Assembly (NCBI GenBank): GCA_020355945.1
Contig: CP070627.1
Span: 4,994,000-5,028,114, forward strand
From: Candidatus Aminicenantota bacterium
GTDB taxonomy: Bacteria; Acidobacteriota; Aminicenantia; UBA2199
Length of the DNA stretch: 34,115 bases
Reading direction: 5' to 3'
A program made the position numbers and the translations under genes. Every line of letters begins with the position of its first letter. Positions within the stretch are counted from its first letter, which is position 1. Shown piece by piece: positions 8,414 to 16,242 of this stretch. The notes under the pieces were generated by a model. It saw nothing but the letters and a program-made list of their open reading frames with translations, searched no databases and was not told the DNA's origin.

Positions 8414-11400
8414 ATGCATAGGCAAATTGATGAAATTGATGAAATATTGCTGCTCACTGATTCCAAATTTATCAAACAGAGAGAGTATTGGCTAAAACAA
8501 TTATCCGGTGATATTGTCGAGACAGAAATTCTGCTCGATTATAATAAAAATCTTCCCCCCACTAACCGGGAAAATAAAAAAAAGGTGGAAATGTTGATCC
8601 CGGAGTTGTTGACCGGGCGGTTGATGAAATTAAGTAAGAAATCGGATATCTCTCTTTATATCATTTTATTGACCGTGCTCAAATCATTAATATATCGTTA
8701 TACTGAAAATGAAGATATTATCGTTCTATCACCTCCTTATGGAGCACAAATCGGTGAAAAAGTAAAAAATTGTTTGTTGATAAGAAACCAAATAAATGAG
8801 CGGATGACCTTTAAAGAATTATTATTGGAGGTTAAGCAATCTACCCTGGAAGCTTACAGAAACCAGGATTATCCCTTTGAGAGGCTGCTGAAGTATTTGT
8901 TGTCAATTCAAAAAATAAAAAATCATGGCTCCTTATCCCAGGTTGTGTGCCAATTAAAAAACATCCATGAAACCGGGATTTCCGAGAGTATAAACAGTAA
9001 GCTTGACTTTTCATTCCTAAGGGAAGAAGAGAAGGTGAAAGGTATTATCCGTTATGATCCCCATTGGTATGAAAAAGATTCAATAGAACAAATTTCCAGG
9101 CATTTCCTCAAAATACTGGAAATATCCATCTTAGACGTCAATAAAAAGATCGCTGAAATTTCATTTTTAACAAAGCAGGAAAAAGAGAGATTAATTGTGG
9201 ATTTTAATCGTACGGAAGCGGACTATCCCAAAGATAAACCCCTCCAGCGATTATTTGCGGAACAAGTGGAGAAGACGCCTGATAAAACTGCATTGGTGTA
9301 TGATGATAAGGAATTAAGTTACAAAGCACTGGACTGCAGGGCAAACCAACTGGCAAGATTACTGGGAAAAAAAGGAGTCGGTTCAGGGGACATTGTTGCG
9401 ATAATGGCCGTGCCATCACTGGAAATGGTGCCCGGTATACTGGGTATTTTAAAAGCCGGCGCTGCATATTTACCCGTCGATCCCGACTATCCCGAAGCAA
9501 GAGTATCGTATATACTGGAGGATAGTCAAATACAAATCTTTTTGAATCAAAATCATCAGTTGGAAAATATGAAATGGGCTGGAGATCTCCTGCGGATAGA
9601 GGAACCAGCGACAGAATCAGATGATGGAAATGGTTCAAATCTCGATAACGCCAGCCATGCCAATGATCTGGCCTATATCATCTATACCTCCGGTTCCACC
9701 GGCAACCCTAAAGGCGTCATGATCGAACACGCTTCAGTGGTCAATCTGGCATTGGCACAGAAAGAAGAGTTTGGTATCAATGAAAGGGAACGGGTATTAC
9801 AATTCTCATCCCTCTCTTTTGATGCGTCTGTGGAACAAATTTTTATTTCACTCTTTAGTGGTTCAGTCCTGGTGCTGGTTGCCAAAGCTGTGCTTTTAGA
9901 TAACCAACAGTTTGAAAAATTTCTCCTGGATTATTCAATCACTCATATCCATGCAGTACCCTCCTTTTTAAATATTATTGGCATGAATCCCTCCTATAGA
10001 TTGAAACGGATGGTTGCGGGAGGGGATGTTTGCCCACCACGGCTGGCCCATAAATGGCACAAAATATGTCACTTTTATAATGAATACGGGCCCACGGAAA
10101 CAACAGTGACTTCCATTGAATTACGAGTGAAAACAGTGGATGAAAACTGGTCACAGTTGCCCATCGGAAAACCGCTCCCTAATACAACGGTGTTTATACT
10201 GGATCAACGGATGAGATTGGTTCCCCGTGGAGCCACAGGGGAATTATATATCGGGGGGGCAGGAGTCGCGCGGGGATATCTCAATAATCCTGAGCTTACA
10301 GGAGATAAATTTTTAAATAACCCCTTTGTAAAAGGAGAACGCATGTACCATACCGGAGACCTGGCCAGATGGCTGCCGGACGGAAATATAGAATTCCTGG
10401 GCAGAATCGATTACCAGGTAAAGATAAGAGGATTTAGAATCGAATTGGAAGAAATAGAACATAAACTAATCAATTACAAAAAAAATACTAACATCATTAA
10501 TCCTTTCAATAGAGACCTTTCCAAAACAAAAAACAAGACCGAAACCATCTATTGTACAGAATGTTTGCTCTCTTCCCATTATCCGGATATTCATTTTAAC
10601 CAGGAAGGGATCTGTAGTGTCTGCCAGGAATATGAAGAATATGAAGAACAGGCAATAAAATATTTTGAGAGAATGGATGCGTTTCACCGTCTGATTGACA
10701 ACGCCAAAAGAACCAGTCGTGGTGATTATGACTGCATGCTTCTTTTCAGTGGGGGTAAAGATAGCTCTTATGTACTGTATCAATTGGTTGAAATGGGATT
10801 AAACGTACTGGCCTTTACCTTTGATAACGGATATATATCGGATATTGCCTTTGAAAATATCGAACGAATCACATCAGCATTGCATGTAGACAGCATGGTG
10901 TGTAAAGCGGAACGCATGAATGAAATATTTGTTGAAAGTTTGCACCAGGACGATACGGTTTGTACAGGATGCTTTAAAGCATTGACAACCATTAGTACCA
11001 GGATAGCCATGGAAAAAGGAATTAATGTGATAATAACCGGGTTATCAAGGGGGCAGATTTTTGATACCAAGCTGCATGGATTATTTCAGCAGCATATATT
11101 TGACAAAGAGGAAATAGAGGAAAAACTACTGATATTCAGGGAAATCTATCACTCAACCAATGACCCCATCTCAAAGCTCTTAAATATTGAATTGAATAAT
11201 GAGGTTTTTAAGCAAATCTATTTTGTGGATTTTTTCAGGTATAACGATACACCGGTTCATGAAATCAAGGAATATTTGAAAAGCAAAGATATACGCTGGA
11301 ATCAACCGGGTGATACGGGATTTTGTTCCACCAACTGCATTATTAATGATGTGGGGATCTATGTCCACTTAAGAAATAAAGGCTATCATAATTACTCTGC

Positions 11401-13402
11401 ACCCTTAAGCTGGGACTGTCGCCTGGGCCAGGGCACCAGGCAAGAAGCACTCAAAGAAATTGAATTTGAAGCTGATTTGTCCAAAGTGCAGCGGATTCTT
11501 AAAGAGATAGGTTATCTGGATGAACCGATTAAGGATGCGGTGGTAATAGACAAAGAAGATGAAAGCGGTGATAAATATCTCTGTGCCTATTTGGTCTCCG
11601 ATCGAGAGATCGACTTATCCGGGTTAAAAGACGATTTATCCCGGGAATTGCCTGAATATATGGTACCGGCTTTTTTTATCCAACTGGACAAAATGCCCTT
11701 AACCCCCACGGGTAAGCTTGATCGACAGGCGCTGCCGGAACCTGGCGACAGGATCGGAACAGGCAAAAAATATGAAGCACCCGGGAATGAGGTAGAGGAA
11801 AAATTGGTGGAAATATGGTCGGAAGTGCTGGCAGTAGAAAAAGATAATATAGGAATTAACGACAATTTCTTTGAATTAGGCGGCCATTCCTTAAAAGCAA
11901 CCATCCTGGTGTCTAAAATCCATAAAGGCCTGAATGTAAAATTACCCCTGGGTGAAATTTTTAAAATGCCCACAATAAAGCAAATATCCAAATACATGGA
12001 ATCATTGGCCCGGGAAAAATATGTGTCCATGAAACCCCTGGAAAAAAAAGAATATTACGCTGTATCCTCGGCCCAGAAGAGGTTGTTTATCCTGGAAGGA
12101 ATCGAGGATTTAAATACCACTTACAACTTACCGCTGGTAATAATTGGACAGGGCGCACTTGATAAGGGGCATTTTGAGAAGGCATTCCAGGCATTGATCA
12201 AGAGGCATGAAAGTTTACGCACCTCTTTCCGGTGGAAAGGGGAAGAACCGGTACAAATCATACACCAGGAAATCGAGTTTCAGATCCATCACCGGGAAGT
12301 AGATACAACAGGGGCGGAAACAGAACCGGAATTAAGAAAAATAGTGGAATCATCCATTAAATCCTTTGATTTGAGTATGGCCCCTTTAATAAGAGTAAAC
12401 CTGCTGAAATTAAGTGAAGAAAAGCACCTGTTTATTTATGATATGCATCATATCATATCGGATGGCGTATCTATGAGTTTATTAGCCCGCGATTTTTTCC
12501 GCTTATATGAAGGGGAAAAACTCCCGGGATTAATGATCCAATATAAGGATTTCAGCCACTGGCAAAACCAGTGGTTTGCATCCGCAGCAATGAAAAACCA
12601 GGAAGCCTATTGGCTCGAGCAAATGAAGGGTGAGATACCGGTTCTAAAAATGCCATTGGATAATCCCCGACCCACCATCCGGAGTTTTACAGGAGATAAA
12701 ATCACCTTCAATCTGGACCGCCAATTAACCGGGAAAATAAAAGAAATTCTATCCCTCACCAACACCACATTGTATATGGCGCTTCTGGCGGTCTACACTA
12801 TATTATTGAACAAATATACGGAACAAGAGGATATCATAGTGGGCATCCCCACTGCCGGAAGAAATCATGTGGATATCGAACATGTGGTCGGTTTTTTTGT
12901 CAATACTTTAGCCATACGGAGTTATCCCAACGGAGATAAAACTTATCGCGAGTTTTTGGCGGAAGTAAAGATGCTTGCATTGGAAGCCTACGAAAACCAG
13001 GATTATCCCTTTGATGAGTTGGTAGATCAATTGAACATATCCAGGAAAACCAGCCGGAATCCCCTGCTTGATGTATTATTTGTGTCTGAAAATGTAGATA
13101 TCCCAGGATTAGAAGTGAAGGGGTTGAATTTTTCACCCTATGATTACCAAAACAAAACTTCTCATCTTGATCTGGCGCTTTACATGGGCGTGGGTGAAGA
13201 TAATATAAACATGATCCTGGAATATTCAACCACTCTATTTAAAAAATCCACCGCACGGCAAATGACAAAACACTATGTTGAAATTGTCCGACAGGTGGCG
13301 GAGAATACCGATCTGAAATTGAAAGATATCAAAATATCCCATCATTTAACAGCCGCAAAATCAAAGATGCAGCACCATGACCTGGGTGAATTCGGATTTT
13401 GA
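8414..13402 (+). CDS. NRPS2: half-C, A with embedded PP-loop ATPase, T, C
   Basis: 1662-residue NRPS protein. Residues 1-260 are only the C-terminal lobe of a condensation domain (starts at REYWL; NQDYPFERLL present; no HHxxxDG). The A domain begins near 263 (YTSGSTGNPKG from 424, RGFRIELEEIE near 672) and is interrupted just after core A8. A PP-loop ATP pyrophosphatase domain of about 340 residues (roughly 690-1030) is inserted, and the A domain then resumes with VVIDKED and TGKLDR (Lys1101). T follows (Ser1159), then a complete C (HHIISDG 1345-1351), ending GEFGF. All A cores are intact. The hand-read code D-A-E-H-V-G-E-V-T matches no specificity I know. ATG at 8414 is preceded by CGGAGG. 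Between A8 and A9 is a known hotspot for inserted methyltransferases; a PP-loop enzyme there is unusual. Confidence 0.95.
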   Translation: MHRQIDEIDEILLLTDSKFIKQREYWLKQLSGDIVETEILLDYNKNLPPTNRENKKKVEMLIPELLTGRLMKLSKKSDISLYIILLTVLKSLIYRYTENEDIIVLSPPYGAQIGEKVKNCLLIRNQINERMTFKELLLEVKQSTLEAYRNQDYPFERLLKYLLSIQKIKNHGSLSQVVCQLKNIHETGISESINSKLDFSFLREEEKVKGIIRYDPHWYEKDSIEQISRHFLKILEISILDVNKKIAEISFLTKQEKERLIVDFNRTEADYPKDKPLQRLFAEQVEKTPDKTALVYDDKELSYKALDCRANQLARLLGKKGVGSGDIVAIMAVPSLEMVPGILGILKAGAAYLPVDPDYPEARVSYILEDSQIQIFLNQNHQLENMKWAGDLLRIEEPATESDDGNGSNLDNASHANDLAYIIYTSGSTGNPKGVMIEHASVVNLALAQKEEFGINERERVLQFSSLSFDASVEQIFISLFSGSVLVLVAKAVLLDNQQFEKFLLDYSITHIHAVPSFLNIIGMNPSYRLKRMVAGGDVCPPRLAHKWHKICHFYNEYGPTETTVTSIELRVKTVDENWSQLPIGKPLPNTTVFILDQRMRLVPRGATGELYIGGAGVARGYLNNPELTGDKFLNNPFVKGERMYHTGDLARWLPDGNIEFLGRIDYQVKIRGFRIELEEIEHKLINYKKNTNIINPFNRDLSKTKNKTETIYCTECLLSSHYPDIHFNQEGICSVCQEYEEYEEQAIKYFERMDAFHRLIDNAKRTSRGDYDCMLLFSGGKDSSYVLYQLVEMGLNVLAFTFDNGYISDIAFENIERITSALHVDSMVCKAERMNEIFVESLHQDDTVCTGCFKALTTISTRIAMEKGINVIITGLSRGQIFDTKLHGLFQQHIFDKEEIEEKLLIFREIYHSTNDPISKLLNIELNNEVFKQIYFVDFFRYNDTPVHEIKEYLKSKDIRWNQPGDTGFCSTNCIINDVGIYVHLRNKGYHNYSAPLSWDCRLGQGTRQEALKEIEFEADLSKVQRILKEIGYLDEPIKDAVVIDKEDESGDKYLCAYLVSDREIDLSGLKDDLSRELPEYMVPAFFIQLDKMPLTPTGKLDRQALPEPGDRIGTGKKYEAPGNEVEEKLVEIWSEVLAVEKDNIGINDNFFELGGHSLKATILVSKIHKGLNVKLPLGEIFKMPTIKQISKYMESLAREKYVSMKPLEKKEYYAVSSAQKRLFILEGIEDLNTTYNLPLVIIGQGALDKGHFEKAFQALIKRHESLRTSFRWKGEEPVQIIHQEIEFQIHHREVDTTGAETEPELRKIVESSIKSFDLSMAPLIRVNLLKLSEEKHLFIYDMHHIISDGVSMSLLARDFFRLYEGEKLPGLMIQYKDFSHWQNQWFASAAMKNQEAYWLEQMKGEIPVLKMPLDNPRPTIRSFTGDKITFNLDRQLTGKIKEILSLTNTTLYMALLAVYTILLNKYTEQEDIIVGIPTAGRNHVDIEHVVGFFVNTLAIRSYPNGDKTYREFLAEVKMLALEAYENQDYPFDELVDQLNISRKTSRNPLLDVLFVSENVDIPGLEVKGLNFSPYDYQNKTSHLDLALYMGVGEDNINMILEYSTTLFKKSTARQMTKHYVEIVRQVAENTDLKLKDIKISHHLTAAKSKMQHHDLGEFGF
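10475..11520 (+). other. PP-loop (AANH/N-type ATP pyrophosphatase) domain inserted in the NRPS2 A domain
   Basis: The insertion contains two CxxC pairs (Cys714/717 and Cys734/737, zinc-ribbon like), then the PP-loop SGGKDSS at residues 779-785, a conserved-looking FTFDNGY, a CTGC pair (850, 853), TGLSRGQ, FCSTNC (971, 975) and a further Cys at 1002. The order CxxC...CxxC...SGGKDSS resembles N-acetyl sugar amidotransferases (WbpG/PseA type), while extra cysteines after the PP-loop recall tRNA thiolation enzymes. These families adenylate a carbonyl or similar group, after which ammonia or sulfur attacks. Which of the two nucleophiles is used here cannot be told from sequence. Confidence 0.85.
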
Positions 13403-13452
13403 AAACAAAAAAAGCATTAGCCTGGACTTGATCACACACAAAGGAGGTGAAC

Positions 13453-16230
13453 ATGAAGGAAAACAAAGGCTATTCCGGGCAAACAGCCTTCGCTGCTAGT
13501 GAATATACCAAAGAAAGGGACTATTGGCTCAATCAATTAACCGGGGAATGGGTAAAAGCCCACTTCCCTTATGACCATATACCAACCCAAGGAAATGAAC
13601 GAGAACTGCAAACCGTCTCCTTCACATTTACCGGGGAACTCTTCTCACAGTTAGTGATATTAAGCAGTGGCTCGGACGCAAAATTGCACATGATCCTGGT
13701 GGCAGGACTGTTGGTATTGCTGTATAAATATACGTATCATGGCAACCTGGACATCACACTGGGAACCCCCATTTATCGGCAAGATTTTGAAGCTGAATTT
13801 ATCAATACCATACTGGTGCTGAGAAATCAACTGACACCCGGGATGACTTTTAAAGAATTGTTAATTCAAGTGCGAGAAACCATTATTGAGGCAGACGAAA
13901 ATTTAAATTACCCGCTGGAGAGAATAGCGGAAAAGTTAAATAGAGACCCGGGGACTGACGAAGATGATTGCCCCCTGTTTGATATCATGGTTTTACTGGA
14001 AAATATTCATGATAAAAAATATATCCGGCATGTTCACCCGGTTATGACTTTTTCTTTTCTCAGAAGCAGTGAATCCCTGCAGGGTAATGTGGAATATAAC
14101 GGAAGGCTTTACCGAAAAACATCCATAGAACGGCTCACCCTTCACCTGGCACAAGTACTGCAAAAGGTTCTGCCTCGTATCGATTTAACTCTAGACCGTA
14201 TTGATATTTTGTTGGAAGAAGAGAAAAAACAATTATTAGATGGCTTTAACGATACAGGGACAGAATACCCTGGAAATAAAACCCTTCACCAATGGATAGA
14301 AGAGCAGTCTGCCAAAACCCCAGACCATATAGCTCTTATGGGACCCGGATCATGGACAGGATATCCTCTCCCTACGGACCCTTCCCGGGAAATGGACATG
14401 CTTTTTATGTCCTACAGGGAATTAAATCAAAAGTCTAATCAATTGGCACGGGTATTAAGGAAAAAAGGAATAACCCCGGACACCATTGTCGGTATAATGG
14501 TGGATCGGGCCGTGGAAATGGTGGTAGGCATGCTGGCGGTATTGAAAGCCGGTGGAGCATTTCTCCCCATCTCTTCAATGAATCCCACCGCCAGGAAAAG
14601 ATTTATGCTCCAGGACAGCGGTACCCCGCTGGTATTGACCCAAAAAAATCGAAAACAGCCGGATAAAGACGCAGTCCAGGCCTTTTCAGACGAAAACATT
14701 CTTTTCCTTGATGATGAAACCATTTATAACGGAGGGAAAACCAATCTTGAGATTGTCCATCAATCTAACAGCCTGGCTTATGTTATTTATATCTCCGGGT
14801 CATTAGGCAGGCCCTGTGGAGTGACACTTGAACATTCCGCCCTCATTCATTTTGTATATTCCATGTATGCCAATTATAATCGTGATTTTGGTCCCCAGGA
14901 CAAGGCATTGTGTTGGGCTGATATTTCCCTGGATGTCAGCCTGGGTGAACTATTTCTTTCCCTGTTTTTTGGGGCAGCCGCGGTGCTTTTACCGGATGAG
15001 GGGATATCCGACCCAAAGGAATTAGCCAGAATCATCATTGAAAAAACAATCACCTTTGCCTATATACCACCGGTTTTGTTAAAGGAGGTGGGTTCACATC
15101 TCAGGGACCATGGCCCCGGGGTTATTTTGAATAAGTTATTGGTGGGAGGGGAGCCCCTCGAAGATAATCTTTTGCATGACTACCGGCCACTCAATGATGG
15201 CATGCAAATCATCTATGGATACGGACTGACCGAAACCACCATTTGCGCTGCCACCTATCAGTATGATTGGCATTCCTCTCGAAAATCGAATGACACCGTT
15301 CCTATAGGGAAACCCTTAAACCATACAAAAATCGTGTTATTGGATCAGCAGCAGAATTTAAATCCCCCGGGTGTACCAGGGGAAATTGGTATAGCTGGTC
15401 CGTGCCTGGCACGGGGATATTTAAACCAGCCACAGTTAACCGCGGAGAAATTTGTGGAGAATCCGTTTTTCCCCGGCCTCCCCATGTATAAAAGCGGGGA
15501 CCTGGGAAGATGGGGGGAAGACAGTAATATCCAATTCCTGGACACCAGTGACCACCAGGTCATCATTAGGGGATACCGCATCCAACTGGAGGAAATCCGA
15601 GGTCAACTGCTCAATCATCCAGCAATAAAAGAAGCTGTGGTTATTGACAGGGGAAGCCATTCCATGGATAAATATCTTTGTGCATATATCGTTAGCCACT
15701 CGGCAAAGGTGGGCCCCGGGAACGTGTCCGCATCCGCACCCGACACAGCAGAATTGATCGATTTTTTAGCAAAACAATTGCCCCCTTATATGATCCCTCT
15801 CTATTTTGTTCCAGTAGAGAAAATCCCTGTAACTCCAACCAATGAAGTAGACCGGAACCTATTGCCGGACCCCAAAGTCAGCAGTGAAACCGAATATATA
15901 GCCCCCAGGAATGAGGTGGAAGAGGTAATCACCAATATCTGGAAAGAGATCCTCAAACGGGACCGCATCAGTATAAACGACAATTTTTTCGAACTGGGGG
16001 GGAATTCATTGGGGATTATCCAGGTTAATAAGCGCTTAAAAGAAGTATTGGGAATAGAAGTAATGGATATAAAGTTGCTGGAGTTTCCCACCATCAGTTC
16101 TTTTTACAATTATTTAAGTCAAGAAATGTTAGTGGAAACTCAAGCCCAGCAAAACGTTGATGATCTTGAAATAGAAATGAATCCAACCCCCAGCAAGTTG
16201 AGAGATCGAAAACGAATCATGACAGAGTAA
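13453..16230 (+). CDS. NRPS3: half-C, degenerate A, T
   Basis: 925-residue NRPS protein. I chose the ATG at 13453 because AGGAGG (13442-13447) lies five bases before it; an in-frame GTG at 13447 overlaps that ribosome site. Residues 1-265 are a C-lobe-only condensation domain (RDYWL near 23, NYPLERI). The A domain has lost several core residues: A3 reads YISGSLGRPCG with Cys455 in place of the P-loop lysine, A5 has YGLTE instead of YGPTE, the A7/A8 region lacks the GRxD arginine (LDTSD), and A10 reads PTNEVDR with Glu798 where the catalytic lysine belongs. The carrier domain looks intact (LGGNSL, Ser852). The C-terminus ends RKRIMTE without the aromatic tail, and the next gene is a PKS. Probably a structural or scaffold A domain with a carrier loaded in trans (inference). 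Confidence 0.93.
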   Translation: MKENKGYSGQTAFAASEYTKERDYWLNQLTGEWVKAHFPYDHIPTQGNERELQTVSFTFTGELFSQLVILSSGSDAKLHMILVAGLLVLLYKYTYHGNLDITLGTPIYRQDFEAEFINTILVLRNQLTPGMTFKELLIQVRETIIEADENLNYPLERIAEKLNRDPGTDEDDCPLFDIMVLLENIHDKKYIRHVHPVMTFSFLRSSESLQGNVEYNGRLYRKTSIERLTLHLAQVLQKVLPRIDLTLDRIDILLEEEKKQLLDGFNDTGTEYPGNKTLHQWIEEQSAKTPDHIALMGPGSWTGYPLPTDPSREMDMLFMSYRELNQKSNQLARVLRKKGITPDTIVGIMVDRAVEMVVGMLAVLKAGGAFLPISSMNPTARKRFMLQDSGTPLVLTQKNRKQPDKDAVQAFSDENILFLDDETIYNGGKTNLEIVHQSNSLAYVIYISGSLGRPCGVTLEHSALIHFVYSMYANYNRDFGPQDKALCWADISLDVSLGELFLSLFFGAAAVLLPDEGISDPKELARIIIEKTITFAYIPPVLLKEVGSHLRDHGPGVILNKLLVGGEPLEDNLLHDYRPLNDGMQIIYGYGLTETTICAATYQYDWHSSRKSNDTVPIGKPLNHTKIVLLDQQQNLNPPGVPGEIGIAGPCLARGYLNQPQLTAEKFVENPFFPGLPMYKSGDLGRWGEDSNIQFLDTSDHQVIIRGYRIQLEEIRGQLLNHPAIKEAVVIDRGSHSMDKYLCAYIVSHSAKVGPGNVSASAPDTAELIDFLAKQLPPYMIPLYFVPVEKIPVTPTNEVDRNLLPDPKVSSETEYIAPRNEVEEVITNIWKEILKRDRISINDNFFELGGNSLGIIQVNKRLKEVLGIEVMDIKLLEFPTISSFYNYLSQEMLVETQAQQNVDDLEIEMNPTPSKLRDRKRIMTE

Positions 16231-16242
16231 AGGAGGAAAAAG

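Noticed and set aside
13447..13449. GTG at 13447 as start of NRPS3
   Set aside because: It overlaps the AGGAGG ribosome site that serves the ATG at 13453.
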